The position numbers were made by a program, and so were the translations under genes. From Promethearchaeia archaeon (GTDB lineage: Archaea; Asgardarchaeota; Lokiarchaeia; Sigyniarchaeales; SOKP01), in assembly GCA_029856295.1 (NCBI GenBank), contig JAHQWS010000286.1:1-19512 (forward strand): a stretch of 19,512 bases of DNA, in the 5' to 3' direction. The notes beneath the pieces are model-generated. The model did no database searches. It saw only the letters and a list, made by a program, of their open reading frames with translations, and was not told the DNA's origin. Positions 1 through 7,602 of this stretch are shown one piece after another. Position 1 is the stretch's first letter, and every line of letters starts with the position of its first letter.

Positions 1-99
1 GCAGCTGCTTTATATGGAATGATAGCAACTTTACCTGATCGGGGATCAGTAAAAGATTTTGTCATTGATTTTCTCAAAGACCAATATAAAGTTAAATAA
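1..99 (+). CDS. C-terminal end of an unrecognised protein (partial)
   Basis: An open frame runs from the first base of the window to a TAA at 97-99 and gives 32 residues ending in LKDQYKVK. The 5' part lies outside the window. The segment has a small-residue start (AALYGMIATLP) and then a charged, probably helical tail. I do not recognise the family and assign no function. It converges on the ABC transporter operon that ends at 219. It could be a chance frame, but 32 codons without a stop in such AT-rich DNA, ending just before a T-rich convergent gap, favours a real gene end. Confidence 0.5.
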   Translation, partial: AAALYGMIATLPDRGSVKDFVIDFLKDQYKVK

Positions 100-189
100 G
101 TGCTTTATGACCTACCATTTCTTTTAATTATAGATGAAAATAATTGAAAAGCAGAAAAAATTTCTATTAAAACTTAATATCTGGTAATT

Positions 190-214
190 TTAAAATAAAG
201 TAAAAATAAAAAAA
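190..214 (-). terminator. T-rich terminator of the ABC transporter operon
   Basis: Directly after the TAA stop of the last ATPase gene (219-221), the transcribed minus strand reads through T7 (214-208) and then further T runs. Archaeal transcription commonly ends at such U-rich tracts without a hairpin. This is inferred from composition only. Confidence 0.35.
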
Positions 215-218
215 TAAT

Positions 219-974
219 TTATAATTTAATTTCGTCTACTATTTTGCCATCTCTCATTCTTAATAATCTTTCAGCTAATTTTCCTATAGCAGGATCGTGA
301 GTAACCATTAAGATTGTTTGATTTAGTTCTTTGTTTAAATCTTGGAGAATATTTACAATTTCTCTACCCATTTTTGTATCTAATTCACCAGTTGGCTCGT
401 CTGCGATTACTAATGAAGGCCCATTTGCAAGTGATCGTGCGATTGCAACCCTCTGTTGCTCCCCACCAGAAAGTTCGGCGGGAAGATGATCCATTTGTCT
501 TTCTAACCCTACGAGTTCAAGGAATTTAATCGCTTTTTTTCGTCTGTTTTCTTCAGGTTCTTCTGCAAAGACCATCGGAAGTTCCACATTTTCATAAGCA
601 GTTAACACAGGAACCAAATTATAGAATTGAAAAATAAATCCGATGCTTCTAAGTCTAAGATTAGTCTGCTGTTCATCATCCATATGTGCCACATTGATTC
701 TATTAACAAAAACTGCGCCGTTGGAAGGATTATCAAGAGCTCCGATCATGTTAAGAAGTGTAGTTTTTCCAGATCCAGAGGGACCCATCACTGATACAAA
801 CTCTCCCTTGCTTATTTTCATGTTTACTCCATCTAAAGCGCGGACTTCAAATTCACCCATCTGATACACTTTTGATAAATTAAAAACTTGTATCATTGAA
901 TCTGAATCCGGAGTATACTTTCCCTCGTCTTTATTTACTTTTCTATCTTCTATCTTTTTCTTTTTCAATTTCAT
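219..974 (-). CDS. MacB/LolD-type ABC transporter ATP-binding protein (copy 1)
   Basis: This 251-residue nucleotide-binding subunit should power the large FtsX-type permease encoded upstream in the same operon. All catalytic motifs are intact: Walker A GPSGSGKT (64-71), Q-loop Q116, signature LSGGEQQ (168-174), Walker B ending ADE (191-193), D-loop GELD (196-199) and switch histidine H226. The DEPTGELD form is typical of the MacB/LolD/FtsE group. A Lys-rich extension of about 26 residues precedes the usual ABC start (the internal Met is residue 27). A GGAGG at 984-988, 9 nt before the ATG, supports the longer start. It is the last gene of the operon and starts 18 nt after the second ATPase gene ends. 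Family assignment is certain; the substrate (lipid, lipoprotein, peptide or drug) cannot be read from the sequence. Confidence 0.95.
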   Translation of the reverse strand: MKLKKKKIEDRKVNKDEGKYTPDSDSMIQVFNLSKVYQMGEFEVRALDGVNMKISKGEFVSVMGPSGSGKTTLLNMIGALDNPSNGAVFVNRINVAHMDDEQQTNLRLRSIGFIFQFYNLVPVLTAYENVELPMVFAEEPEENRRKKAIKFLELVGLERQMDHLPAELSGGEQQRVAIARSLANGPSLVIADEPTGELDTKMGREIVNILQDLNKELNQTILMVTHDPAIGKLAERLLRMRDGKIVDEIKL

Positions 975-983
975 TGTATAATT

Positions 984-988
984 CCTCC
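984..988 (-). promoter_or_regulatory. Ribosome-binding site of the first ATPase gene
   Basis: GGAGG on the minus strand lies 9 nt upstream of the ATG at 974-972. It fixes the long N-terminus with the Lys-rich tail rather than the internal Met27. Confidence 0.7.
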
Positions 989-992
989 AAAT

Positions 993-1826
993 TTAGTCAT
1001 ACCATATTTCTCTTAAAGATTTTCCACCTTTTCTTTCTTCAACGATCTCTCCATCAGTAAGAGTTAGAATTCTATCGGCAATTTCAGCAATTCTATGGTT
1101 GTGTGTTACCATCAATATACTTTGCCCCAGATCTTTAAATTTGAGGAAGATTTCGATTATTTGCGTCGTGGTTTCCGTATCAAGCTCGCCAGTAGGTTCA
1201 TCCGCTAATAATATTAAGGGCTCATTTGACATTGATCTAGCTACTGTAACTCGTTGTTGCTCTCCTCCAGACATTTGAGTGGGTAAATGATCCATTCTGT
1301 GTTCAAGACCAACCATTTTAAGAAGTCTTTTTACTCTTTCATAACGCTTTTTCTCAGATATACCTGCTAAAACAGGGGGAAGCTCTACATTCTCGAATGC
1401 TGTTAATATTGGAAAGAGATTATAGAATTGAAAAATTAATCCTATTTGGTGCAGTCGCATTTCTTTGTGTTCTTTATCGGTCATTTTAGTGATATCTCTA
1501 CCACTTCCTTTCCCATCAATATTGTAGATGATTTTACCCTCATTTGGAAAGTCAAGTGCTCCAAGACAATTTATAAGCGTTGTCTTCCCAGCACCAGATG
1601 GTCCAACAACCGCTATGAATTCTCCCTTTTTAACCTGAAGATTTACATTATTTAAAGCGGTAACCGTATAATCACCAAGGGGGTAAATTTTTGTCAGATT
1701 TCTTACATCGAGCACTAAGTCTGGATCAATTTTTTCTGTAGCTTTTTGGAAAATTCTATCACTTGCTTTTGATTTTTTTGACTTTCCCTCACTTTCACTA
1801 AGTTTTCTTCTTCTTTTAATTTTCAC
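993..1826 (-). CDS. MacB/LolD-type ABC transporter ATP-binding protein (copy 2)
   Basis: This 277-residue ATPase is a diverged paralogue of the neighbouring one and probably the second nucleotide-binding subunit of the same exporter. Motifs are complete: Walker A GPSGAGKT (75-82), Q133, signature MSGGEQQ (185-191), Walker B ending ADE (208-210), D-loop GELD (213-216) and H242. The start is GTG at 1826-1824, preceded by GGTGAG at 1831-1836, which overlaps the TAG stop of the permease gene and suggests translational coupling. About 38 residues rich in Lys, Arg and Ser precede the ABC core. A short loop with GKGSGR near 105-110 interrupts the region after Walker A and is absent from the paralogue. 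Two different ATPases beside one two-halved permease suggest an NBD heterodimer (inference). Confidence 0.95.
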   Translation of the reverse strand: MKIKRRRKLSESEGKSKKSKASDRIFQKATEKIDPDLVLDVRNLTKIYPLGDYTVTALNNVNLQVKKGEFIAVVGPSGAGKTTLINCLGALDFPNEGKIIYNIDGKGSGRDITKMTDKEHKEMRLHQIGLIFQFYNLFPILTAFENVELPPVLAGISEKKRYERVKRLLKMVGLEHRMDHLPTQMSGGEQQRVTVARSMSNEPLILLADEPTGELDTETTTQIIEIFLKFKDLGQSILMVTHNHRIAEIADRILTLTDGEIVEERKGGKSLREIWYD

Positions 1827-1830
1827 TTAA

Positions 1831-1836
1831 CTCACC
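1831..1836 (-). promoter_or_regulatory. Ribosome-binding site for a GTG start
   Basis: GGTGAG on the minus strand lies 4 nt before the GTG at 1826-1824 and overlaps the stop codon of the upstream permease gene. It supports the GTG start and coupled translation. Confidence 0.65.
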
Positions 1837-4800
1837 TACCTTGTTCTCACGGCGTCAATTATATTGATATTTGCTGCCCATCTTGAAGGATATCGTGAAC
1901 TAAGTATTGCAGTTGCTAGTGTCACTCCAATTAAGATTCCAATTGTGAGCCAGGGTATCGTAAATGTTACCGCAAGAAGTCCCGTATCAGGAACAGCAGA
2001 TACCATTAGAAATCCTTGTAAAAGACCTGCCAGGATACCAATAAACGCACCTAGTAATGAGATGATAATAGTTTCTCCGGAAATTGTTCTTATTACACCT
2101 TTTTTATTTAACCCTATTGATCTAAGCATTCCAATTTCTCTTCTTCGAGCCATTGTAGAAAGCAGACTATGTAGAGCTAATCCTATCATAGAGATTATTA
2201 CCGCAAAGGTTAAGACTCCAGTAGTGATCATTACTATGAGATTAATCATGCCTTTAAACATATCTTCGACAAACGTTCTCGTAAATCCAAACAAGACAAT
2301 ATATCCATGATCTTCTATATATTCGATTAAATCTTCTAAGACTTCTTCATCATCAAATCCTTCCTTAATCCAAATAAACCAATCAAAGACATATCTTCTC
2401 GTTTCTAAAAGTGGGGTCTTAAGATCAATAGCAGTGAAATCTCCAAATTCAGTAATACTAAGGTTATTAAGCTCTCGTTTTAAATCATAATATATAGTGT
2501 CAATTTCTTCTATGTTATTACAGTGTATAAGAACTGATGTAACTTCATCAAAAGTACCATTCGTTAAGGTACCTTTATTCATTGGATATATGTCATTTCT
2601 AGCATCCTCATAATTGATATAGACAGTATTTTTAGTGTATTCAACAATATTTAATTTCTCAACATCAGCACTCCATATGGCTCTTTCAGTAATGGCTAAT
2701 GTTGGGTCTTTAATGATACCAACAACAGTATAATTCGGCCAATAAGTAGGATCCAAAGGATATGCTGAAGAGTTAACCCTAAAACTCAACCTGTCAACAT
2801 TTAAACTATAATCATCATTAAAAGTGGAATTTTCTCCTATTATTCTTAATTTTAAAGAACTAGTTGCTTGATCAATATAAGATAACGCCGAATAATATTG
2901 ATTAAAAATAAAAGTTTGATTTTTTTCGACCGGGTTACTAATATTTCCAAGATTATCAAAGTGTTTAGTATTATAATTATACACTTCAAAATTAAGATAA
3001 TCTATAGTTGAATTAACTGATGATTCTATTGTGATATCATAAGGATTTAAGAAAAAAGGATTAACCATCAGATATTGCAGCATATTGATAGTGATATTTA
3101 GCTCTAATGACGTCTTATTACTTGTAAAAGTCATATTAACATTGTCGGATAGTGTCAAATCTGAGGTTAAACCCTGAACTGTTCCATTTTTTAATAATGT
3201 ACTTGTATTTAAAATGCCCGTATTTATAGTGTTTAGATAGGGATTGAACAGCTGAGGGAATATCGATATATTTGACCCTATTCCGAAATTTGTATCATTC
3301 ACTCTCATAAATTTTGCATATGATTCATCGATTACACATACTTTATTAGCAAGAGAAGTATCATTTAATAACTCTTCCATTGTTGGGTCATTGTATGCGT
3401 CTGAATACTCTACTAGTTCATGTCGACCAAAGTAGGAATCATCTTTTAATTTTCCACTTGAGTTAGTTCTAATACCAACAACCGAAGAATCAAAATTTAC
3501 AAGTGAAGGATCAAATGTTTTATTAAGATTGTAAGTAGGGCTAATATAATCCATTCTTGTGGTATAATAGTCAATTCCACTTACGTTTTCTATTGCTCCA
3601 ATAACATTCGAAAAGTTAAACCATTTAGCTAGGTAACTATCTATATCAGGATCTCCTGATTGAGGCTTTTGTCTAAACATTATATCGGTACCACCGCCGT
3701 ATAATTTATTAAGCGTTATTGCTTCCCATGTATTCCATGAAATAAAAATACTGTAGCTCTCAACATCTTCGCCTATAAGATTAGAAAACCCAAATCCTTG
3801 AACTTTATCAACAACAGCAATAACTTCTAATTCAACTTCTATAGTATTTTCTACGGCATTAGTAACATCTCTATATCTCATAGCATATGCATCAGGATAA
3901 TCAATTCCAAGAGAAAATTTAACTCGCATTGTGTCTCCTTCGTCTAAACCAAATTCATCAGCAACTTCTATTGGAATCATTACGGTACCCCTGTGTTTTA
4001 AATCGTCCATTACTTCCTCGAAAGTTGTATCACTAGGATCAAGAACAAGTGTTCCGGCCATACGCTTTTTTATCATTTTTTCCTCAACAACGTTGGCTGT
4101 TACAGAGACATCCCATTCTTTTTCCAATAATCCATGACCTACCCATTCATCATCATCCAATATTTGAACGTTTTGATAAGTTACTCCCATGACCGCATCC
4201 ACACCATCTTGATCTTCTAAGTTATCTGCAAAATCTAACGAGGTGCCATAAGAAAAGATTCGTACATCACAGCCCATAACATCATTTACAGTTGTTTCTA
4301 CTCCTTCACTCATTGAACCCATAAAAACGCTTAAACCGATAAGATAACTTGTAGTTAATGAAATCATTGAAAACGTGAGGATTGTTCTCTTTCTGTGTCT
4401 TAAAACATTCTTTCTAGTCAATAGTTTGGTATGCTTCAAGTAAGGACCGAATAATTTAATAAATACTCGAGTTAATGGACTTACAAAAAGATTCATAATC
4501 CCAATGATACCCAATAAGATCATAGTTGGAGCAACCATAGAAATAGTAGAAGCCTCTTGGTCCGCACCAGGCCCTTGTTGACCCATAACCGAAAATAAGA
4601 GATAAGTCCCATATATGATGAATAGGCTTGCGAGTATACCGACTAATATTTTTCTTTCAAAATGCTTTTTCTCCCGTTTAGTCTTTTGAGCAAGTGGATT
4701 TAAACACTCAATAATTGGTTTCCGGCTTGCTTTCCAACTTGGATATATGGAAGCTAATATGCACGAGATAACTCCTACTGCTAATGTGATAGCAATAGTC

Positions 4801-6044
4801 TGTGGGTATAAAATTATACTAAATTCAAAGTCCGCGAAATACTCTCCAATTCCTCCCGGAAGATTTCTAAGGGATTCAATTGTCATCCAAAAGATAAAAT
4901 AAGACATAAAATAAGAACCAACAGTCCCTAATATGGCACCAAGTACCCCCATTATTAATCCCTGCATCAGAAACATTTTAAACGTTTCAGCTTTAGACGA
5001 TCCAATTGCTTGAAGCATTCCAGTTTCGTACTCCTGTTCCTCCTTAATAATATTGAAGATGTTTAAAATAAGTATAATTGACAATATGAGTGCGATGAGA
5101 GCAAACATTAAGAACATGGTCCTCATCATTGTCATAGAATTATTGATATCTTCAACACTATCGGTCTTAAGATCAGCAGCAACCCAATCATCATTGTCAA
5201 GCTCATGCTCAATATCATCAATAACATCTTCGATTATATTAAGATCATCTACCCCAATTGCAGCAAGATTAAACTCATCGCTATGATCAATTTCTCCATC
5301 AACAAGATCATGAGCAGTATCAATTGTTGTAAATATACAGGGCCCTCGAGAAGGAGATGAAAATTCCTCAGGGGTATCTGGATCGAAATCACGTGCTTCT
5401 CCGTTATCTCTTACTATTGCTAATACTTCATATTTCGGCCAAAAAGTAGAATCAGAAAAGACAAGATCACCCTCACTCTCAGTTTTTTCAAAATCAATTG
5501 GGAGGATATAAACCTTATCCCCTGCTTCAAAATCCTTGCCTAATTTTATTTTTAACGATTCTGTTATTACAATTTGATCATCATCAGCATCCTCAAGTAG
5601 ATCTTCTATACTTTTGCCATCAACATCAGAGTCTAAAATAGAAAGAGTGCCACCAAGATCAGCTTCATCGTCCGAATCAGGATCTATCCCATATACTGCT
5701 GTTAATGTACTATTATCATCTGTTGATCCTCCTCTTACTGAAGTTACAAATACATCAAACCCTGCAATTCGATATGTAATAGATGTAATATGATCTAATC
5801 CTTCTATATCTTCTAAATCGTCCTCATCAAACCAACCATCGGCATTGTCAGTAGAACGGAGAAGAATATCAGCGGTTCCCATACGTCTATCAATATCATT
5901 TATAAACGTAACTTGAAAGGAATCATTTGCAATTAAAATACCCCCAAATAACGCAACCCCTATTACTAGTGTAACTGTGGTAAGAATATACCTTGCCTTG
6001 CGCCGTTTCATATTCCTTACTGCTAACTTTGTTATAACTCCCAT
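1836..6044 (-). CDS. Giant MacB/FtsX-type ABC transporter permease, two permease halves
   Basis: This 1402-residue membrane protein is the permease of the MacB-like exporter. About ten hydrophobic segments can be placed: TM1 20-40, TM2 307-333, TM3 357-387, TM4 412-435, TM5 465-485, TM6 501-525, TM7 553-577, TM8 1263-1295, TM9 1323-1347 and TM10 1359-1383. This is a TM plus outer loop plus three-TM FtsX unit, repeated, with two linker helices between. The first outer loop (41-306) is strongly acidic. The second (578-1262) is about 685 residues, unusually long, and rich in Asn and Thr with 20 N-x-S/T sequons. MacB-like core motifs occur in both loops (WPKYEVLAIVRD ending at 213; WPNYTVVGIIKD ending at 1113), and a related VIAVVDK lies at 741-747. 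The ATG at 6044 is preceded by GAGAG 8 nt upstream. A GTG at 6059, 2 nt after the PadR stop, would add five residues but has no ribosome-binding site. Confidence 0.92.
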   Translation of the reverse strand: MGVITKLAVRNMKRRKARYILTTVTLVIGVALFGGILIANDSFQVTFINDIDRRMGTADILLRSTDNADGWFDEDDLEDIEGLDHITSITYRIAGFDVFVTSVRGGSTDDNSTLTAVYGIDPDSDDEADLGGTLSILDSDVDGKSIEDLLEDADDDQIVITESLKIKLGKDFEAGDKVYILPIDFEKTESEGDLVFSDSTFWPKYEVLAIVRDNGEARDFDPDTPEEFSSPSRGPCIFTTIDTAHDLVDGEIDHSDEFNLAAIGVDDLNIIEDVIDDIEHELDNDDWVAADLKTDSVEDINNSMTMMRTMFLMFALIALILSIILILNIFNIIKEEQEYETGMLQAIGSSKAETFKMFLMQGLIMGVLGAILGTVGSYFMSYFIFWMTIESLRNLPGGIGEYFADFEFSIILYPQTIAITLAVGVISCILASIYPSWKASRKPIIECLNPLAQKTKREKKHFERKILVGILASLFIIYGTYLLFSVMGQQGPGADQEASTISMVAPTMILLGIIGIMNLFVSPLTRVFIKLFGPYLKHTKLLTRKNVLRHRKRTILTFSMISLTTSYLIGLSVFMGSMSEGVETTVNDVMGCDVRIFSYGTSLDFADNLEDQDGVDAVMGVTYQNVQILDDDEWVGHGLLEKEWDVSVTANVVEEKMIKKRMAGTLVLDPSDTTFEEVMDDLKHRGTVMIPIEVADEFGLDEGDTMRVKFSLGIDYPDAYAMRYRDVTNAVENTIEVELEVIAVVDKVQGFGFSNLIGEDVESYSIFISWNTWEAITLNKLYGGGTDIMFRQKPQSGDPDIDSYLAKWFNFSNVIGAIENVSGIDYYTTRMDYISPTYNLNKTFDPSLVNFDSSVVGIRTNSSGKLKDDSYFGRHELVEYSDAYNDPTMEELLNDTSLANKVCVIDESYAKFMRVNDTNFGIGSNISIFPQLFNPYLNTINTGILNTSTLLKNGTVQGLTSDLTLSDNVNMTFTSNKTSLELNITINMLQYLMVNPFFLNPYDITIESSVNSTIDYLNFEVYNYNTKHFDNLGNISNPVEKNQTFIFNQYYSALSYIDQATSSLKLRIIGENSTFNDDYSLNVDRLSFRVNSSAYPLDPTYWPNYTVVGIIKDPTLAITERAIWSADVEKLNIVEYTKNTVYINYEDARNDIYPMNKGTLTNGTFDEVTSVLIHCNNIEEIDTIYYDLKRELNNLSITEFGDFTAIDLKTPLLETRRYVFDWFIWIKEGFDDEEVLEDLIEYIEDHGYIVLFGFTRTFVEDMFKGMINLIVMITTGVLTFAVIISMIGLALHSLLSTMARRREIGMLRSIGLNKKGVIRTISGETIIISLLGAFIGILAGLLQGFLMVSAVPDTGLLAVTFTIPWLTIGILIGVTLATAILSSRYPSRWAANINIIDAVRTR

Positions 6045-6061
6045 TTTAAAATCTCTCACTA

Positions 6062-6700
6062 TTATTTTTGTAATTGATGGCTAGCAATTTGTTGTGGTTT
6101 TTGGTTAATTTCTTCATTTTTTGCTTTTTCCTCTAGTTTTGAAAGTATCATATCCATGATTTGGAGATTATTATTCATAATTTTGAGACGTTTTTTAATC
6201 ATCTCTTTATTATATTTTAAATTTTCTATTTTTGATTCAATGGAGTCTTCCATCATTAAATCTATACCTGGAAATGAGATTAATTTCTCCAAATCTCCTA
6301 AAAACGACGGATCATGAATATCTGTGATATCTAATGTCGATAACAACATAGCTCTGATTGAATTTAGCATCATTGAGTGCTTTTGAAGCAGCAATTTTAG
6401 AGCTTCTTTTCCTTTAGGGGTTATATCATAAATCTTTTTAGAACGACCCGATTCCTCTACCTCAACACATTCTATTAAACCTTTTTTGCTTATAGAATCT
6501 AATAGTGGATATATATTTGAAGACCGAGGGTGCCAAACTCCAAATGTACGTTTCTCGATTTCTTTTAGAATTTTATATCCGTGACAAGGCTCTTTTTCTA
6601 AAACCATTAAAATCAGTCCGCTCATAAACCCCTTTTTCATCGCAACATCAAAGCTATCAACGATTTCTCTAATTTTTTGGTCATCGCTATTTTCCGTCAT
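6062..6700 (-). CDS. PadR-family transcriptional regulator
   Basis: This 212-residue DNA-binding protein is likely the repressor of the exporter operon that it leads. The winged helix-turn-helix spans about 25-107, with the PadR hallmarks GYKILKEIE (41-49), the recognition-helix stretch SSNIYPLLDSISKKGLI (60-76) and the wing GRSKKIYDITPKGKEAL (85-101). The rest (about 110-200) is charged and helical, as in PadR proteins that dimerise through a C-terminal coiled coil. The permease ATG lies 17 nt downstream of its TAA. PadR repressors commonly control adjacent ABC exporter genes and respond to the exported compound. The ATG at 6700 has no clear ribosome-binding site. A perfect inverted repeat at 6744-6774 may be its own operator. 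Confidence 0.92.
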   Translation of the reverse strand: MTENSDDQKIREIVDSFDVAMKKGFMSGLILMVLEKEPCHGYKILKEIEKRTFGVWHPRSSNIYPLLDSISKKGLIECVEVEESGRSKKIYDITPKGKEALKLLLQKHSMMLNSIRAMLLSTLDITDIHDPSFLGDLEKLISFPGIDLMMEDSIESKIENLKYNKEMIKKRLKIMNNNLQIMDMILSKLEEKAKNEEINQKPQQIASHQLQK

Positions 6701-6743
6701 ACTTCATACTTCAAAACTCTTTTTTTTTGGTAAATTTTCAATG

Positions 6744-6774
6744 GTTATTAAAAAAAAAAAACATTTTTAATAAC
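6744..6774. promoter_or_regulatory. Perfect 11-bp inverted repeat, candidate PadR operator
   Basis: GTTATTAAAAA (6744-6754) and its exact reverse complement TTTTTAATAAC (6764-6774) flank a 9-nt spacer, 44 nt upstream of the PadR start. Read on the minus strand, the distal arm contains a TATA-like TTATTAAAA, so a bound dimer could block TBP. PadR proteins bind dyads of this size. The assignment is inference from position and symmetry; AT-rich DNA also yields chance dyads. Confidence 0.5.
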
Positions 6775-6973
6775 GTAAATTAGAAAAATTAGAATGGTTT
6801 AAAAATATAACTATTGAATCATATAGATATGACATCATACATATCCAAAAATGTAAAAATAAGTAATACTAATATGATAAATTAAAATATATTTTAATTC
6901 TTAAATATCATGTTTTTAATAGGTAAAAATAGGGTGAACAATAAGGAAGATTTTATCTCTTTAACCAAAATTA

Positions 6974-7372
6974 CTAGTCTAACAAATTAAGATCTATAAT
7001 TTTATCAATTTTTTCTTGAAGAGGTTTATTAATTTTGGAGTTTTTTAAAGAATCTTTATTATTTATATAGATGTTTGTACATACATCTTTTACCTTCTTA
7101 AGATCAATATCACCTTGGGTTAAGAAAACAAAATAAATTCGTTTTTCAGTCCCAAAAAAATCCTTTGAAAGAACCACAATATGTGGAGCATTCGAGTCGT
7201 ATCCAAATGAGATTGTAGCTATTTCTTCTTTAAAAAGTTCTCTCCCTATTGTCCCGATCGCTGATATAAAGCCGCTAAATAGAGTTGAATCATAGCCTTT
7301 TAAACTTTTATCAAATATTCTAGAATAAAAAGCGTATCCTCTTGAATCACATATCAAAATTGATTTAATCAT
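6974..7372 (-). CDS. Longin/roadblock-like small protein, Asgard type
   Basis: This 132-residue soluble protein begins MIKSILICDSRGYAFYSR, the beta-strand-turn-beta-strand start common in longin and roadblock folds. A central helix follows (LFSGFISAIGTIGRELF, 31-47), then strands IATISFG (51-57), PHIVVLSK (63-70) and RIYFVFLT (78-85), then C-terminal helices (about 90-130). This alternation fits a longin-like domain. Asgard genomes hold many such proteins near small GTPases, where they are thought to act in GTPase regulation. No GTPase is visible here. I prefer the ATG at 7372 over the one at 7408. A TATA-like TTTAAAAAAT begins 33 nt before 7372 and would lie inside the longer reading frame, and the longer N-terminus does not fit the fold. 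The gene is probably monocistronic and divergent from the dehydrogenase gene. Its role is unknown. Confidence 0.7.
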   Translation of the reverse strand: MIKSILICDSRGYAFYSRIFDKSLKGYDSTLFSGFISAIGTIGRELFKEEIATISFGYDSNAPHIVVLSKDFFGTEKRIYFVFLTQGDIDLKKVKDVCTNIYINNKDSLKNSKINKPLQEKIDKIIDLNLLD

Positions 7373-7395
7373 AATTATAGGTATAATATAGTGTG

Positions 7396-7405
7396 ATTTT
7401 TTAAA
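7396..7405 (-). promoter_or_regulatory. TATA-like box for the longin-like gene
   Basis: TTTAAAAAAT on the minus strand starts 33 nt before the ATG at 7372. At archaeal TATA-to-start spacing this predicts transcription beginning close to the ATG, that is, a leaderless mRNA. No ribosome-binding site is present, which agrees. Confidence 0.45.
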
Positions 7406-7574
7406 CATTTAGATTAGCATAAATTGGGGAAAAATCACTAAAAATTGATTTTATTAAGTAATGGAAATTGAAAATTTTCAAATAAATAAAAAAAAATCCT
7501 ATTCTTAATATCGAAAAGACTAGTAAAACATTTAATTAAAAGATAATAAAATATTGATAATAGGCTTATTAAGA

Positions 7575-7582
7575 TTTTAAAA
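7575..7582 (+). promoter_or_regulatory. TATA-like box for the dehydrogenase gene
   Basis: TTTTAAAA lies at -28 to -21 from the ATG at 7603. There is no GGTGA-like motif before the start, so a leaderless transcript is likely. The surrounding DNA is very AT-rich, which lowers certainty. Confidence 0.4.
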
Positions 7583-7602
7583 AAAATTCTTAAAAAATTG
7601 TC

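Noticed and set aside
1864..2310. 148-codon plus-strand open frame
   Set aside because: It is antisense to the C-terminal FtsX unit of the permease, whose protein-level motifs are clear. No ribosome-binding site and no family resemblance.
6880..6899. 20-bp perfect palindrome in the gap before the PadR gene
   Set aside because: It is made only of A and T in a very AT-rich gap and lies about 180 nt from the PadR start. Chance symmetry is likely.
7373..7408. Upstream ATG of the longin-like gene (adds 12 residues)
   Set aside because: The extra segment overlaps the TATA-like box and does not fit the fold, which begins at MIKSILICDS.
7468..7481. 14-bp palindrome TTGAAAATTTTCAA between divergent genes
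   Set aside because: Short and AT-rich, not aligned with either TATA-like box; no reason to call it an operator.
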